The translations under genes were made by a program, and so were the position numbers. From SHLQ01 sp964451305 (GTDB lineage Bacteria; Actinomycetota; Acidimicrobiia; Acidimicrobiales; SHLQ01), in NCBI GenBank assembly GCA_964451305.1, contig CAYVHV010000003.1:62001-126000 (forward strand): a stretch of 64,000 bases of DNA, written 5' to 3'. Below the pieces are notes generated by a model that was not told where the DNA came from, made no database searches, and saw only the letters and a list, made by a program, of their open reading frames with translations. Position 1 is the first letter of the stretch. Each line of letters begins with the position of its first letter. Positions 49,320-58,120 of the stretch are shown in pieces.

Positions 49320-51836
49320 ATGTGGAACATCACGACGAGAAACGTGGCCGCGAACAAGATTCGCCTTGCATTGACGGCACTCGCGATTGTGCTCGGTGTC
49401 GGGTTCGTATCCTCAGCCAACATTCTCAGCGACGGCCTGCGTCAATCATTTGGCGATCTCGCCGCCGAGATCGTCGAGGGAACCGACCTCGAGGTCGACC
49501 GGCTCACCGCCGATGTGCCGCTCAACGCGAACGAAGAAGCCGAGATCGAATCTGTGCCCGGTGTGCGAGAAGCCGAAGGAAACTACGGGTCTGACACGGT
49601 CTTCATCGTTCGCCCCGACGGGACGCTCGTACGACCTCAAGGCCCTCCCGTATTCGCCTTCAGCTGGACCGTCGATGAACAGCTCAATTCATCGACGATC
49701 GAACAAGGTCGTGCTCCCGAAGGGCCGGGCGAATGGGTGGTCGATCTCGATACTGCTGCGAATGAGGGCCTGCAGATCGGCGAAACATACGAACTTGTCG
49801 TTCCGACTTCCGATGGCTTCACGTCCGCAGAGCTCGTTGGGACGTTTCGATTTGGTTCAGAGAATCAGGCCAACGGTGCGGTCCTGATCGCCTTCGAAGC
49901 AGATACGACGGCGACGCTGCTCGGCCAAGAAGACTTCAACTCGATCGCTGTGGCGATCGACGGGACCCGGCCGGTAGTCGATGTTCGAACCGACATCGAA
50001 ACCCTCTTCGGCGAGAGCTACGAGGTTCTCGACACCGCCGATCTCAACGCGGAGACCACCGCGGGCTTCAACCAGTTCATCGACATCTTTGCGTGGGTCC
50101 TCCGAGCGTTCGCCATCGTGGCGCTCTTCGTGTCGGTATTCATCATTGCGAACACGTTCAACATCGTGATGAGCCAACGAATTCGCGAGCTCGGCCTCCT
50201 TCGAGCTGTTGGAGCAACCCCGACGCAGGTCCAGCGAGCGGTGCTCGGAGAGGCGCTGATCGTCGGGTTCGTTGCCTCCGGGATCGGTATCGGCGTCGGA
50301 GTTGCGCTTGCGTATGGTCTAGAAGCGGTCCTCAACGGGGTCGGAGCCTCGTTACCTCCGTTTGGGAAACCGTTGTCGTTCGCAACGGTCGCGATCGGTA
50401 TGGGTGTTGGCGTCACGGTGACACTGATTTCCGCCTGGGTCCCTGCTCGCCGCGCAGGATGTACATCTCCAGTGACCGCGATCAGTGGGACCGACGTCGT
50501 CAACGCAGGCAGCCGACGGTCGACGATCATCGGCGCTGTGTTCGCAATCGCTGGCGGTCTGTTGACCGGTGTCGCACTCTTCGGAGGCCTCGAGAGCACC
50601 GCGACGCTGCTCACCCTTCTCGGGGTCGGCGCCGCCCTCTTTCTGGTTGGTGTCACGCTGCTCAGCTCACTCGTGGCGGCACCGATCAGTCGGTTGCTCG
50701 GAGTGCCGCTCGCCGCTGCCTACAAGCGGCCGGGCGTTCTCGCGAAAGAGAATGCCGCCCGAAATCCGAAGCGCACAGCGACGACAGCGGCTGCGCTCAT
50801 GATCGGTCTTTCGCTCGTATCGATGGCGTTCGTCATCGGTCAAACGCTGAAGAGCGACCTCAACGAGCTCCTCGAGACCACCGTCCAGGCTGATTACGCC
50901 GCGTTTGCGAACACGAGCGGACTCGTACCCGAATCGATCGTGGCTGAGCTCGCGGCAGCACCCGAATTCGACACGGTCGTCGGGTTCAAATATTGGAGCA
51001 CGCAGGTCGGTGGGATCGAGGGAATCGAGATCGCCACGACCGACTTGGATGTGCTTCCCGTCGTCCTCGACCTCGACCTAATCGAAGGCGACTTCAGCTC
51101 GATCGATGACGGTTCGGCCGCTATCTGGGAAGGGTTCGCTGAAGACAACGGGCTCGTCCTCGGAGACGAAGTGAACGTCGTGCTCGACGATGGCTCGACG
51201 ACCGAACTTGTCATCGAGGCCATCTTTGCCGACAGCAATATCTTCGAAGGCCTCGTCGTGACCGATGCCCGGTGGGACACCATCGGCACTCAAGACACGT
51301 TCGATTGGGTAGCGATCAACGCTATCGATGGTGGCCTCGCCGAAGCCGACTCCGCCATCACAGCACTGGCCGGCGACTTCCCTCAGGTGCTCCTACAATC
51401 AGCGGCCCAATATCGTGCCGACATCACCGGGCAGGTCGACTTCCTGCTGTCGATACTCACAGGGTTCCTCGGACTGGCGATCCTGATCGCCTTCATCGGA
51501 ATCATCAACACCATGGCACTGAGCGTCTTCGAACGCACCCGAGAACTTGGTCTGTTGCGGGCTGTCGGGATGACCCGAAAGCAAGTGCACAAGATGGTGC
51601 GATGGGAAGCGGCGATCGTTTCATCGGTCGGTGCGCTCTTTGGAGCTGCCGTTGGCATTCTCTTCGCAGTTCTCATCGTGACCGCTACACCCGACGTGGT
51701 TCTGAACAACCTGGCGATTCCATGGCTCTCGCTGCTGGCCCTCGTGGTGGTCTCTGGGCTTGTAGGACTCGTCGCTGGTTTCATGCCCGCTCGCCGAGCC
51801 GGAAAGCTCGATGTACTGACAGCCATCGGAGGATGA
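49320..51836 (+). CDS. FtsX-like ABC permease (two FtsX modules)
   Basis: An 838-residue membrane protein. An N-terminal membrane segment (residues 15-35) is followed by a large extracellular MacB_PCD domain, the first FtsX module of three segments (IVALFVSVFIIANTFNI, then RELGLLRAVGATPTQVQRAVLGEALIVG), a second extracellular domain, and the last FtsX module (RELGLLRAVGMTRKQVHKMVRWEAAIVSSVG). The duplicated FtsX modules place it in the type VII ABC superfamily, like BceB-type or lipoprotein-release permeases of actinobacteria. It forms a transporter with the preceding ATPase. Confidence 0.9.
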   Translation: MWNITTRNVAANKIRLALTALAIVLGVGFVSSANILSDGLRQSFGDLAAEIVEGTDLEVDRLTADVPLNANEEAEIESVPGVREAEGNYGSDTVFIVRPDGTLVRPQGPPVFAFSWTVDEQLNSSTIEQGRAPEGPGEWVVDLDTAANEGLQIGETYELVVPTSDGFTSAELVGTFRFGSENQANGAVLIAFEADTTATLLGQEDFNSIAVAIDGTRPVVDVRTDIETLFGESYEVLDTADLNAETTAGFNQFIDIFAWVLRAFAIVALFVSVFIIANTFNIVMSQRIRELGLLRAVGATPTQVQRAVLGEALIVGFVASGIGIGVGVALAYGLEAVLNGVGASLPPFGKPLSFATVAIGMGVGVTVTLISAWVPARRAGCTSPVTAISGTDVVNAGSRRSTIIGAVFAIAGGLLTGVALFGGLESTATLLTLLGVGAALFLVGVTLLSSLVAAPISRLLGVPLAAAYKRPGVLAKENAARNPKRTATTAAALMIGLSLVSMAFVIGQTLKSDLNELLETTVQADYAAFANTSGLVPESIVAELAAAPEFDTVVGFKYWSTQVGGIEGIEIATTDLDVLPVVLDLDLIEGDFSSIDDGSAAIWEGFAEDNGLVLGDEVNVVLDDGSTTELVIEAIFADSNIFEGLVVTDARWDTIGTQDTFDWVAINAIDGGLAEADSAITALAGDFPQVLLQSAAQYRADITGQVDFLLSILTGFLGLAILIAFIGIINTMALSVFERTRELGLLRAVGMTRKQVHKMVRWEAAIVSSVGALFGAAVGILFAVLIVTATPDVVLNNLAIPWLSLLALVVVSGLVGLVAGFMPARRAGKLDVLTAIGG

Positions 51837-51857
51837 GCCGCGGGCTAACGTAGTCAG

Positions 51858-52349
51858 ATGCGCGCCTACGAACCGGCTGATGCCGAAGCTGTCCTTGCAA
51901 TCAACAAAGAGAATGAACCCGCGGTCGGTCCGCTCGACCAAGACAAGCTCGAGTTCTTCGCTCGGGTCGCGGCGTTCTTCATTGTTGCCGAAGGCGACGA
52001 TGATGTGCCGCGTGGCTTTTTGATCGGTCTCGACAATGACGCTTCCCCGGAGTACACGAGTCCGAACTTTGCGCACTTTACTGCGAAGTACACGTCAGAA
52101 CTGGCGTACGTCGATCGCGTTGCGGTGACTGCAGATGCCCAAGGGCAAGGCCTTGGACCTGCGATGTACAACGCGTTCGAAGCGTGGGCGATCGGCTTTG
52201 GCAAAGGGGTCTTGGCCGCCGAAGTCAACACGATTCCCGATAACCCGCACTCACATCACTTCCACCAGAAGTTCGGCTTCAGCGAGATGGAGCGAGGCCG
52301 CCCCTACGGTCCCAACGAAGAAGTTGCCTACTACGAGAAGTGGCTGTAA
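51858..52349 (+). CDS. GNAT-family N-acetyltransferase
   Basis: A 163-residue acetyltransferase. The N terminus is MRAYEPADAEAVLAINKENEPAVGP and the acetyl-CoA region YVDRVAVTADAQGQGLGPAMYNAFEAWA (R/QxxGxG/A). A C-terminal NPHSHHFHQKFGFSEMERGRPYGP follows. The substrate is unknown. ATG 51858 lies six bases after TAACGT (51846-51851), a leaderless start independent of the ABC/FtsX operon. It converges with the Crp-like gene, with a palindromic element between them. Confidence 0.88.
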   Translation: MRAYEPADAEAVLAINKENEPAVGPLDQDKLEFFARVAAFFIVAEGDDDVPRGFLIGLDNDASPEYTSPNFAHFTAKYTSELAYVDRVAVTADAQGQGLGPAMYNAFEAWAIGFGKGVLAAEVNTIPDNPHSHHFHQKFGFSEMERGRPYGPNEEVAYYEKWL

Positions 52350-52353
52350 CCCC

Positions 52354-52392
52354 AACCCTTCGGTTTGGAGTTTGACCCCAAATCGAAGGGTT
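52354..52392. repeat. Complete palindromic element (bidirectional hairpin)
   Basis: AACCCTTCGGTTTGG (52354-52368) is complementary to 52378-52392 with one G-T pair, around a nine-base centre AGTTTGACC. This is the fullest copy of the element also seen at 37290-37317 and, by core, at 12932-13021. It lies between two convergent genes and may terminate both. Confidence 0.8.
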
Positions 52393-52414
52393 GACGCAAT
52401 AGCGATGCCGCTGC

Positions 52415-53074
52415 TTAACGGCTACGGATTTCCAGCTGCTTGCGGTTCGTGATCGTGTATCGACGATCGGTTTGGCTTAGCCAACCAAGACGGATGAACG
52501 CGGAGATTGCCTTATTCACTCGTTCACGCGAGGCGCCGACCATGCCGGACAGTTCTTCCTGGGTGATTGGAAGGGTGAACTCATCGTTGTCGCCAGCGAG
52601 CTCGAGAAGGCGCTTGGCCGTGCGGCCCGTGACATCGAGGAAGACCGAGTCCGCGAGTGCTTCATCCATCGAGCGAAGGCGGCGAGCGAGCATATCAACC
52701 ACACGCCATAACAGGTCTGGGTGCTCTTCGTACACAGCGCGTACTGGCCCGTAAGGGATCTCTGCGACCTTTGAAGGCTCGAGGGCGCGAGCTTCTGCCG
52801 AACGGCCGAGACCATCGAACAAGCCCATCTCTCCAAAGAGGTCGCCGTCTTCCATCAATGCAACGACAGACTCACGGCCATCCACCGACTTGTTTGCGAT
52901 TGCGATGCGACCACTGATCACGATGTACAGCGCGTCGGGCTCTTGTGCCTCGGAGAACAAAATGTCCCCGCGCCAAAGAGAACGTTCGGCAGCTTGTTTC
53001 GCCAGTTCGGAGAGGACTGTCTCGTCAACCTCACTGAAGAGATCGACGGAACTAAGAAGAGAGGTTTCGACCAT
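52415..53074 (-). CDS. Crp/Fnr-family regulator (GlxR/Crp-like)
   Basis: A 219-residue regulator. A cyclic-nucleotide-binding beta-roll (LYIVISGRIAIANKSVDGRESVVALMEDGDLFGEMGLFDGLGRSAEARA) has the GE-x-R-S-A phosphate-binding pattern. A long dimer helix (VDMLARRLRSMDEALADSVFLDVTGRTAKRLLELA) and a winged-helix with TQEELSGMVGASRERVNKAISAFIRLGWL follow. It matches the actinobacterial Crp/GlxR global regulators, which respond to cAMP. It is divergent from ispD, and a TAGTAT -10 box (complement of 53084-53089) overlaps the ispD one. Confidence 0.9.
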   Translation of the reverse strand: MVETSLLSSVDLFSEVDETVLSELAKQAAERSLWRGDILFSEAQEPDALYIVISGRIAIANKSVDGRESVVALMEDGDLFGEMGLFDGLGRSAEARALEPSKVAEIPYGPVRAVYEEHPDLLWRVVDMLARRLRSMDEALADSVFLDVTGRTAKRLLELAGDNDEFTLPITQEELSGMVGASRERVNKAISAFIRLGWLSQTDRRYTITNRKQLEIRSR

Positions 53075-53082
53075 AACGAGGC

Positions 53083-53089
53083 AATACTA
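53083..53089. promoter_or_regulatory. Overlapping divergent -10 boxes of ispD and the Crp-like gene
   Basis: AATACT (53083-53088, plus strand) ends six bases before ispD ATG 53095. TAGTAT (complement of 53084-53089) ends nine bases before the Crp-like ATG at 53074. The two polymerases would compete for the same bases, so expression of one gene should exclude the other. Confidence 0.5.
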
Positions 53090-53094
53090 GTGAC

Positions 53095-53784
53095 ATGAGC
53101 CACTCACGCGCCGAATCGTCTACCGATGATCTGCGAGAAGTCTGGACGATCGTCGTTGCTGGAGGCTCCGGACTTCGTTTTGGGAGCCGTAAGCAGTTCG
53201 CTGAGATCCATGGCAGGACGGTGCTCCAGCACTCCGTCGATACCGCGGCTCGGTCGTCCAAGGGCGTTGTTGTCGTCGTTCCCGAGGACTCGGTCGAATC
53301 GACCACGATCGAGCCGGTTGACGCCGACGTTTCGATCGTGGCTGGTGGAGCGACCCGCGCCGCGTCGGTGCGTGCAGGACTCTCGGCAGTTTCGGACACG
53401 GCATCGGTCGTGCTCGTTCATGACGCCGCGCGACCACTCGCATCGACCGAGGTGTTCGATCGAGTGGTCGGTGCTGTTGCCTCCGGCGCCAAAGCGGTCG
53501 TTCCGGCGATCGAGGTTTCTGACACGATTCGCCACAAAGACGGGGGAGTGGTCGACCGGAGCGAACTTCTCGCGGTCCAGACCCCACAGGGCTTCGACAT
53601 CGGTACGCTTCGCAGGGCACACGCCAGCAACGATGACGCAACTGACGACGCAACGCTCGTTGAAGCGCTGGGTCACGAGGTCGTCATCGTCGAGGGCGAC
53701 GCGGTCAACCAGAAGCTGACCCAACCGACCGACCTGCTCGTCGCAGAGAGCATCCTCAAGAATCTCGCCGGAAAGAACCAGTGA
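53095..53784 (+). CDS. ispD: 2-C-methyl-D-erythritol 4-phosphate cytidylyltransferase IspD
   Basis: A 229-residue enzyme of the non-mevalonate isoprenoid pathway that joins CTP and MEP. WTIVVAGGSGLRFGSRKQFAEI is the CTP-binding loop (the first glycine usually follows AAG; here VAGGSGLRFG). VLVHDAARPLAS and AVQTPQGFDIGTLRRAHASNDDATDDATLVEALG follow. ATG 53095 follows AATACT by six bases, a leaderless start. It overlaps ispF by four bases (GTGA). Confidence 0.95.
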   Translation: MSHSRAESSTDDLREVWTIVVAGGSGLRFGSRKQFAEIHGRTVLQHSVDTAARSSKGVVVVVPEDSVESTTIEPVDADVSIVAGGATRAASVRAGLSAVSDTASVVLVHDAARPLASTEVFDRVVGAVASGAKAVVPAIEVSDTIRHKDGGVVDRSELLAVQTPQGFDIGTLRRAHASNDDATDDATLVEALGHEVVIVEGDAVNQKLTQPTDLLVAESILKNLAGKNQ

Positions 53785-54302
53785 CGAATACCAATCACCG
53801 AATCCCCGCCCTTCGCATCGGCCAGGGTTTTGACATCCACCCCTTCGCCGATGATCCGGCACGACCAATGGTGCTCGGTGGCGTTACCTTTCCCGATGCA
53901 ACACCGGGCCTCGCTGGCCATAGTGACGCCGATGTCATCGCTCATGCCGTAACGGATGCGATCTTGGGCGCGGCCGGCCTTGGCGACATTGGATCGCACT
54001 TCCCCGATACCGATCCCGCTCATGCCGGTGCCGACAGCATCGAGTTGCTTCGCTCGGCCGCAGCGAGCGTCCGAGCGGCAGGGTGGTCTCCTCAGAATGC
54101 CGATTGTTCGGTTGTACTCGACGCCCCGAAGCTCGCTCCGCGTCGCGAGGAGATGCAACAACGCCTAAGCGACGCTCTCGGTGCTCCCGTGACCGTCAAA
54201 GGCAAACGGCCAGAGGGCATTGGTGCCCTTGGACGTCACGAAGGAATCGCTTGCTGGGCAACGGCACTTCTCATGGAATCTGGTGAGCAGTCCAATGGCT
54301 AA
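53781..54302 (+). CDS. ispF: 2-C-methyl-D-erythritol 2,4-cyclodiphosphate synthase IspF
   Basis: A 173-residue trimeric zinc enzyme acting two steps after IspD. Motifs are RIGQGFDIHPFADD (zinc ligands D and H), LAGHSDADVIAHAVTDAILGAAGLGDIGSHFPDTDP and VKGKRPEGIGALGRHEGIACWA at the C terminus. GTG 53781 overlaps the ispD stop. The ispD-ispF order is standard in actinobacteria. IspE and the rest of the pathway are elsewhere. Confidence 0.96.
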   Translation: MTNTNHRIPALRIGQGFDIHPFADDPARPMVLGGVTFPDATPGLAGHSDADVIAHAVTDAILGAAGLGDIGSHFPDTDPAHAGADSIELLRSAAASVRAAGWSPQNADCSVVLDAPKLAPRREEMQQRLSDALGAPVTVKGKRPEGIGALGRHEGIACWATALLMESGEQSNG

Positions 54303-55251
54303 AGGTCGGAATCGTAAGCCGCAGCGAGGTGGACCAAAAGGTGGCGGGCAACAGGGACGGGGCGGTCAGCAACGCCAAGGACAGCGCAAGGGTGGACAAC
54401 AGCGGGGGACACAATCTCGTTCTGGACCGCCGCGGTCTGGACAGCGGGCGGGAGGAGATCAACACGACGGTGCACCGGGTTCGACCGGTGAAGGACGCCG
54501 GCACAAAGGCCCGGGTGGGGATCGTGTCGAAGGGCGTCAAGCGGTTCGTGAGCTCCTCCTCGCCGATACCCGCAAGGTCCGCGAGATCGTCATGCAGACG
54601 GGCCTCGACACCGCGGACATTCTCGAAGACATCGAAATGCTCGCCGCAGACCGACGCGTCTCTATTCGAGAGGTTGGGCGAAACGCATTTGATGGTCTGG
54701 CCCAAACCGAGAGCGCACAAGGTGTGCTCGCCGAAGCTGAGCCGCTCCCTACCGTCGAGATCGAAGATCTGATCGAGCAGCCGAACCCGTTTCTTGTGAT
54801 GGTCGACGGTGTCACCGACCCGCACAACCTCGGTGCGATCTTTCGTTCGGCGGATGCCTCTGGTGCGACGGGCATCGTCCTGCCTCGGCACCGTTCGGCT
54901 CGGATTGGGCCCACGGTTTCGAAGACGGCAGCCGGTGCGATCGAACATGTGCCGGTGGCAAACGTTGCCGGCGTGCCAGCTGCGATCCAGACCCTCCAGA
55001 AGCACAACGTGTGGGTCATCGGTCTCGACGAAGCGGCCGACCGGTCGATCTTCGATTTCGACATTGCCGATCAGCCGATCTGCCTCGTTCTTGGCGCTGA
55101 AGGTCCCGGGCTTTCGCGTCTGACCCGAGAGCGATGCGACCAGCTTGTATCGATTCCGATGCAGGGATCGGTGGCATCGTTGAACGTGTCCGCAGCTGCG
55201 ACCGTCGCAATGTTCGACGTTGCCCGACGTCGTCTCGGTAGGGGAAACTGA
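54295..55251 (+). CDS. rlmB: 23S rRNA 2'-O-methyltransferase, RlmB/TrmH family
   Basis: A 318-residue SPOUT methyltransferase. An N-terminal region of about 78 residues rich in Gly, Arg, Gln and Lys (RGGPKGGGQQGRGGQQ) precedes the substrate-binding domain (VEGRQAVRELLLADTRKVREIVMQTG). The knot domain has LVMVDGVTDPHNLGAIFRSADASGATGIVLPRHRSA, VLGAEGPGLSRLTRERCDQLVSIPM and SLNVSAAATVAMF. It probably methylates G2251 of 23S rRNA. ATG 54295 overlaps ispF by eight bases. The basic extension probably adds RNA affinity; similar ones occur in other actinobacterial RlmB. Confidence 0.88.
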   Translation: MAKGRNRKPQRGGPKGGGQQGRGGQQRQGQRKGGQQRGTQSRSGPPRSGQRAGGDQHDGAPGSTGEGRRHKGPGGDRVEGRQAVRELLLADTRKVREIVMQTGLDTADILEDIEMLAADRRVSIREVGRNAFDGLAQTESAQGVLAEAEPLPTVEIEDLIEQPNPFLVMVDGVTDPHNLGAIFRSADASGATGIVLPRHRSARIGPTVSKTAAGAIEHVPVANVAGVPAAIQTLQKHNVWVIGLDEAADRSIFDFDIADQPICLVLGAEGPGLSRLTRERCDQLVSIPMQGSVASLNVSAAATVAMFDVARRRLGRGN

Positions 55252-56462
55252 TGCTTCGCGCTGGGATCATCTCGCTGCATACATCGCCGCTCACTCAAGC
55301 CGGTTCCGGCGATAGCGGTGGCATGAATGTGTACATCAGAGAGTTTGTGTCCTCGCTTACTCAAGCCGGTGTTCGCTGCGATGTGTTCGTGCGTCGTTGG
55401 AACGATGAACTCGATCCGATCGTCGAAGTTGAGCCCGGGTTCCGAGTGATCCACGTACCCGCTGGTCCGGTGGATCTGAAAAAGGAAGAGCTACCGGCAA
55501 TCGTGCCTGACTTCACCGAATGGATGACGTCATGGCTCGCCGACAACCCGGTCGACGTACTGCATGCGAACTACTGGTTGAGCGGTGTTGTTGGCCATGA
55601 GCTGAACAATCCCCTCGGCCTCCCGTTGATCACGACATTTCATACGCTCGCCAGGGTTAAGGCGGAGATGGGAGACGATGAACCTCAGGAACGTATCGAT
55701 GCGGAGACGCGCGTCGTGACGTGCTCGGATGTGCTCATCGCCAACGCCGAAGAAGAGCGTCGCCAACTGATCGAGTTGTACGGAGCGCGGCCCGAACGCA
55801 TCGAGATCGTCGCCCCGGGCGTTGACCGAGCGTTCTTCTCGCCGGGGTCGGTCGAGGGGGCTCGCGACGCCATTGGTTACGAGGGCGGACCACTCGTGCT
55901 CTTCGTTGGTCGCATCCAGCCATTGAAGGGCGTGGATATCGCCGTCGAGATGCTCGCACAGCTCGAAGACACCTCGGCGAACCTGATGATCGTTGGTGGT
56001 GCGAGTGGTCGAGAAGGTCAGGCGGAGGTCGCCCGGATTAAAGAGATCATTTCTGCGCTCGACCTCAGCGATCGGGTCCAGTTCGTCGACCCGCAACCGC
56101 ACTATGCCCTCTCAACCTTTTATCGGGCTGCTGATGTTGTGGTCATGCCGAGCCGCTCGGAGTCATTCGGCCTCGTCGCGCTGGAGGCGGCAGCGTGCGG
56201 CATCCCGGTCGTCGCCGCGTCGGTCGGCGGACTGCGGACGCTCGTCCAGGATGGAACGACGGGCTATCTCATCGAGGAGCGCAACCCGGCGGACTACGCG
56301 GCAGCGGTCAATGCGATCCTGGGAGATAAGACCCACCAGGCGAGCCTGGCTGCAGCTGCTGCGGTGAAGGCAAGCCGGTACCCCTGGTCGGGACTCGCTG
56401 CCCGACTGCGACGGATCTACACCGAGCAGGTCGAAGCGGGCAGCCTCGTCGACTGCAGATGA
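55251..56462 (+). CDS. mshA: Mycothiol glycosyltransferase MshA
   Basis: A 403-residue GT4 enzyme that joins GlcNAc to inositol-3-phosphate, the first step of mycothiol synthesis. The N terminus ISLHTSPLTQAGSGDSGGMNVYIRE is characteristic, followed by ANYWLSGVVGHELNNPLGLPLITTFHTLARVK, LFVGRIQPLKGVDIAVEML and the nucleotide-sugar motif SRSESFGLVALEAAACGIPVVA. It starts at the last base of rlmB (TGATG). Mycothiol is confined to actinobacteria, which supports the assignment of the organism. Confidence 0.93.
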   Translation: MLRAGIISLHTSPLTQAGSGDSGGMNVYIREFVSSLTQAGVRCDVFVRRWNDELDPIVEVEPGFRVIHVPAGPVDLKKEELPAIVPDFTEWMTSWLADNPVDVLHANYWLSGVVGHELNNPLGLPLITTFHTLARVKAEMGDDEPQERIDAETRVVTCSDVLIANAEEERRQLIELYGARPERIEIVAPGVDRAFFSPGSVEGARDAIGYEGGPLVLFVGRIQPLKGVDIAVEMLAQLEDTSANLMIVGGASGREGQAEVARIKEIISALDLSDRVQFVDPQPHYALSTFYRAADVVVMPSRSESFGLVALEAAACGIPVVAASVGGLRTLVQDGTTGYLIEERNPADYAAAVNAILGDKTHQASLAAAAAVKASRYPWSGLAARLRRIYTEQVEAGSLVDCR

Positions 56463-56477
56463 TCGTACGATCTGGCC

Positions 56478-56960
56478 ATGGATGAGTTCTCACCACCAAC
56501 CCCGGAGATCCGGTCGGCCGCGCTCGAGGTGCTGACTGATTGGCTCGGCGGTCTCGAAGCAGATCCCGACTTCGCCACGATGATCGCCGCAGTCGTTGCC
56601 GATGAAGAAACAGAGCGTGATCGCTGGTTTGTTCGCGTGAACGGTGACGCGAAGGATGTGTATTCGGTCTGGTTTGAGCTCGATCAACGGACGCTTAGCT
56701 ACGAGGTCTATGTCATGCCGTCGCCCGAGGACAATGGCGCAGCGTTCTACGAACAGCTACTCGTCCGCAACGACCGTCTACGGGATGTGACGTTTACGAT
56801 CGGCGACGAGCAGGCGATCTATCTCAAAGGACGTGCTGAACTCGGCCATGTCACCGCCGAGATGCTCGACCGGGTCTTGGGCACGATTCACGCCGTGATC
56901 GAGCAGTCCTTTGTTGCGCTTCTCCGCTTGGGGTTCGCAAACAGATTTCCCGCTTCCTAG
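56478..56960 (+). CDS. YbjN-domain protein
   Basis: A 160-residue protein with a YbjN/type III secretion chaperone-like fold: RWFVRVNGDAKDVYSVWFELDQRTLSYEVYVMPSPEDNGAAFYEQLLVRNDRLRDVTFTI, then IYLKGRAELGHVTAEMLDRVLGTIHAVIEQSF. In mycobacteria the same gene follows mshA (Rv0486-Rv0487), but its role is unknown. ATG 56478 lies six bases after TACGAT (56466-56471), so although it is only 15 bases after mshA it can be transcribed alone as a leaderless mRNA. Confidence 0.88.
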   Translation: MDEFSPPTPEIRSAALEVLTDWLGGLEADPDFATMIAAVVADEETERDRWFVRVNGDAKDVYSVWFELDQRTLSYEVYVMPSPEDNGAAFYEQLLVRNDRLRDVTFTIGDEQAIYLKGRAELGHVTAEMLDRVLGTIHAVIEQSFVALLRLGFANRFPAS

Positions 56961-57189
56961 GGAGTGTGTGCGGGCACCGCCGGTCGTATCTACTTCCCCG
57001 AAGACCGTCACCGGCAGTGCCGCATATACTGAGAATACATGAAAAGCATTTAGGTGCAAATTAACGTACCTATATACAACCCGATGATGCGCAATACTGT
57101 ATTGATGTGATGAAGCTGACGAGATGAACGCGTCGCGGTCGTGGACGGCATCTGCCAGTCGACCGTGAACTGCCTCTAAGGTCGCCAAC

Positions 57190-57975
57190 ATGAAACTTCA
57201 AGTGGTCGGTGGCGGAAATATGGGCCAAGCGCTCATCGGCGGATATCTTGCTGAAGGTCGCGCAGAAGCGGGCGAAATCCGGGTTGTAGAACTCGACGTG
57301 GCCCGTTCTGAAGAACTCAAAACGACCTTCCCTGGCATTTCGGTGTCGGACGCTGTTGACGGGGACATGGACACGCTCGTTGCGGTCAAACCTCAACACG
57401 TCGGCGACGTCGTCTCCAAGATCTCGGGTCGGGGAGTGCGGGTACTTTCGGTCGCAGCCGGTGTCCGGATCTCAGAGATGGAGTCGGCAGCACCTGACGC
57501 TCACGTCGTCCGGGCCATGCCCAACACACCGGCGCTCATCGGCAAAGGCGCATCCGCAATCGCAGGCGGCACCCATGCAACAGACGATGACCTCGAGTGG
57601 GCAGAGTCCATCCTCGGCGCGGTCGGCATGGTCGTCCGCGTCGACGAACACGACCTCGACGCAGTGACCGGACTGAGCGGGTCCGGCCCGGCCTACGTAT
57701 TTCACCTCGCAGAAGGACTCGTCGCAGCGGGAATCGCACGCGGCCTGTCGCCCGAAGTTGCTGATGCTCTCACCCGCCAGACCCTTCTCGGAGCAGCGTC
57801 GCTACTCAGTAGCTCGGGTGAAGACCCGGCCATTCTCCGACAACGGGTCACCTCGCCGGGCGGGACAACAGCGGCTGGACTTTCGGTCTTCGCCGAGGCC
57901 GACCTGCTCGGACTCGTCGATCGTGTGGTCGCTGCGGCCACGGAGCGCTCGATCGAACTCGGCGAAGAGAATTAG
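57190..57975 (+). CDS. proC: Pyrroline-5-carboxylate reductase ProC
   Basis: A 261-residue NADPH enzyme making proline. The N-terminal fold shows KLQVVGGGNMGQALIGGYL, VVRAMPNTPALIGKGASAI and the C-terminal signature VTGLSGSGPAYVFHLAEGL, then QRVTSPGGTTAAGLSVF. Length is normal. TAAGGT (57177-57182) lies seven bases before ATG 57190. A clean terminator (58027-58048) follows. The 229-base region before it (56961-57189) is A+T-rich, with a loose inverted repeat TAGGT...ACCTA near 57052-57073, and holds no gene I can support. Confidence 0.95.
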   Translation: MKLQVVGGGNMGQALIGGYLAEGRAEAGEIRVVELDVARSEELKTTFPGISVSDAVDGDMDTLVAVKPQHVGDVVSKISGRGVRVLSVAAGVRISEMESAAPDAHVVRAMPNTPALIGKGASAIAGGTHATDDDLEWAESILGAVGMVVRVDEHDLDAVTGLSGSGPAYVFHLAEGLVAAGIARGLSPEVADALTRQTLLGAASLLSSSGEDPAILRQRVTSPGGTTAAGLSVFAEADLLGLVDRVVAAATERSIELGEEN

Positions 57976-58026
57976 CACCCGCGAAAGGGTCAGATTTCCC
58001 GCGTACCGCGCGACAAATCGCACTCT

Positions 58027-58048
58027 CCGCACCTTCTTGCGGTTTTTT
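58027..58048 (+). terminator. Rho-independent terminator after proC
   Basis: CCGCA (58027-58031) pairs with TGCGG (58038-58042) around CCTTCT and is followed directly by six T residues (58043-58048). Confidence 0.8.
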
Positions 58049-58120
58049 CTGTTCCGGTTTTTCGTTCGGCGCGAAGTCTCCTAGGTTCAGGAGTCTTGCA
58101 GGCGGAGAAGGAGCTAATTC

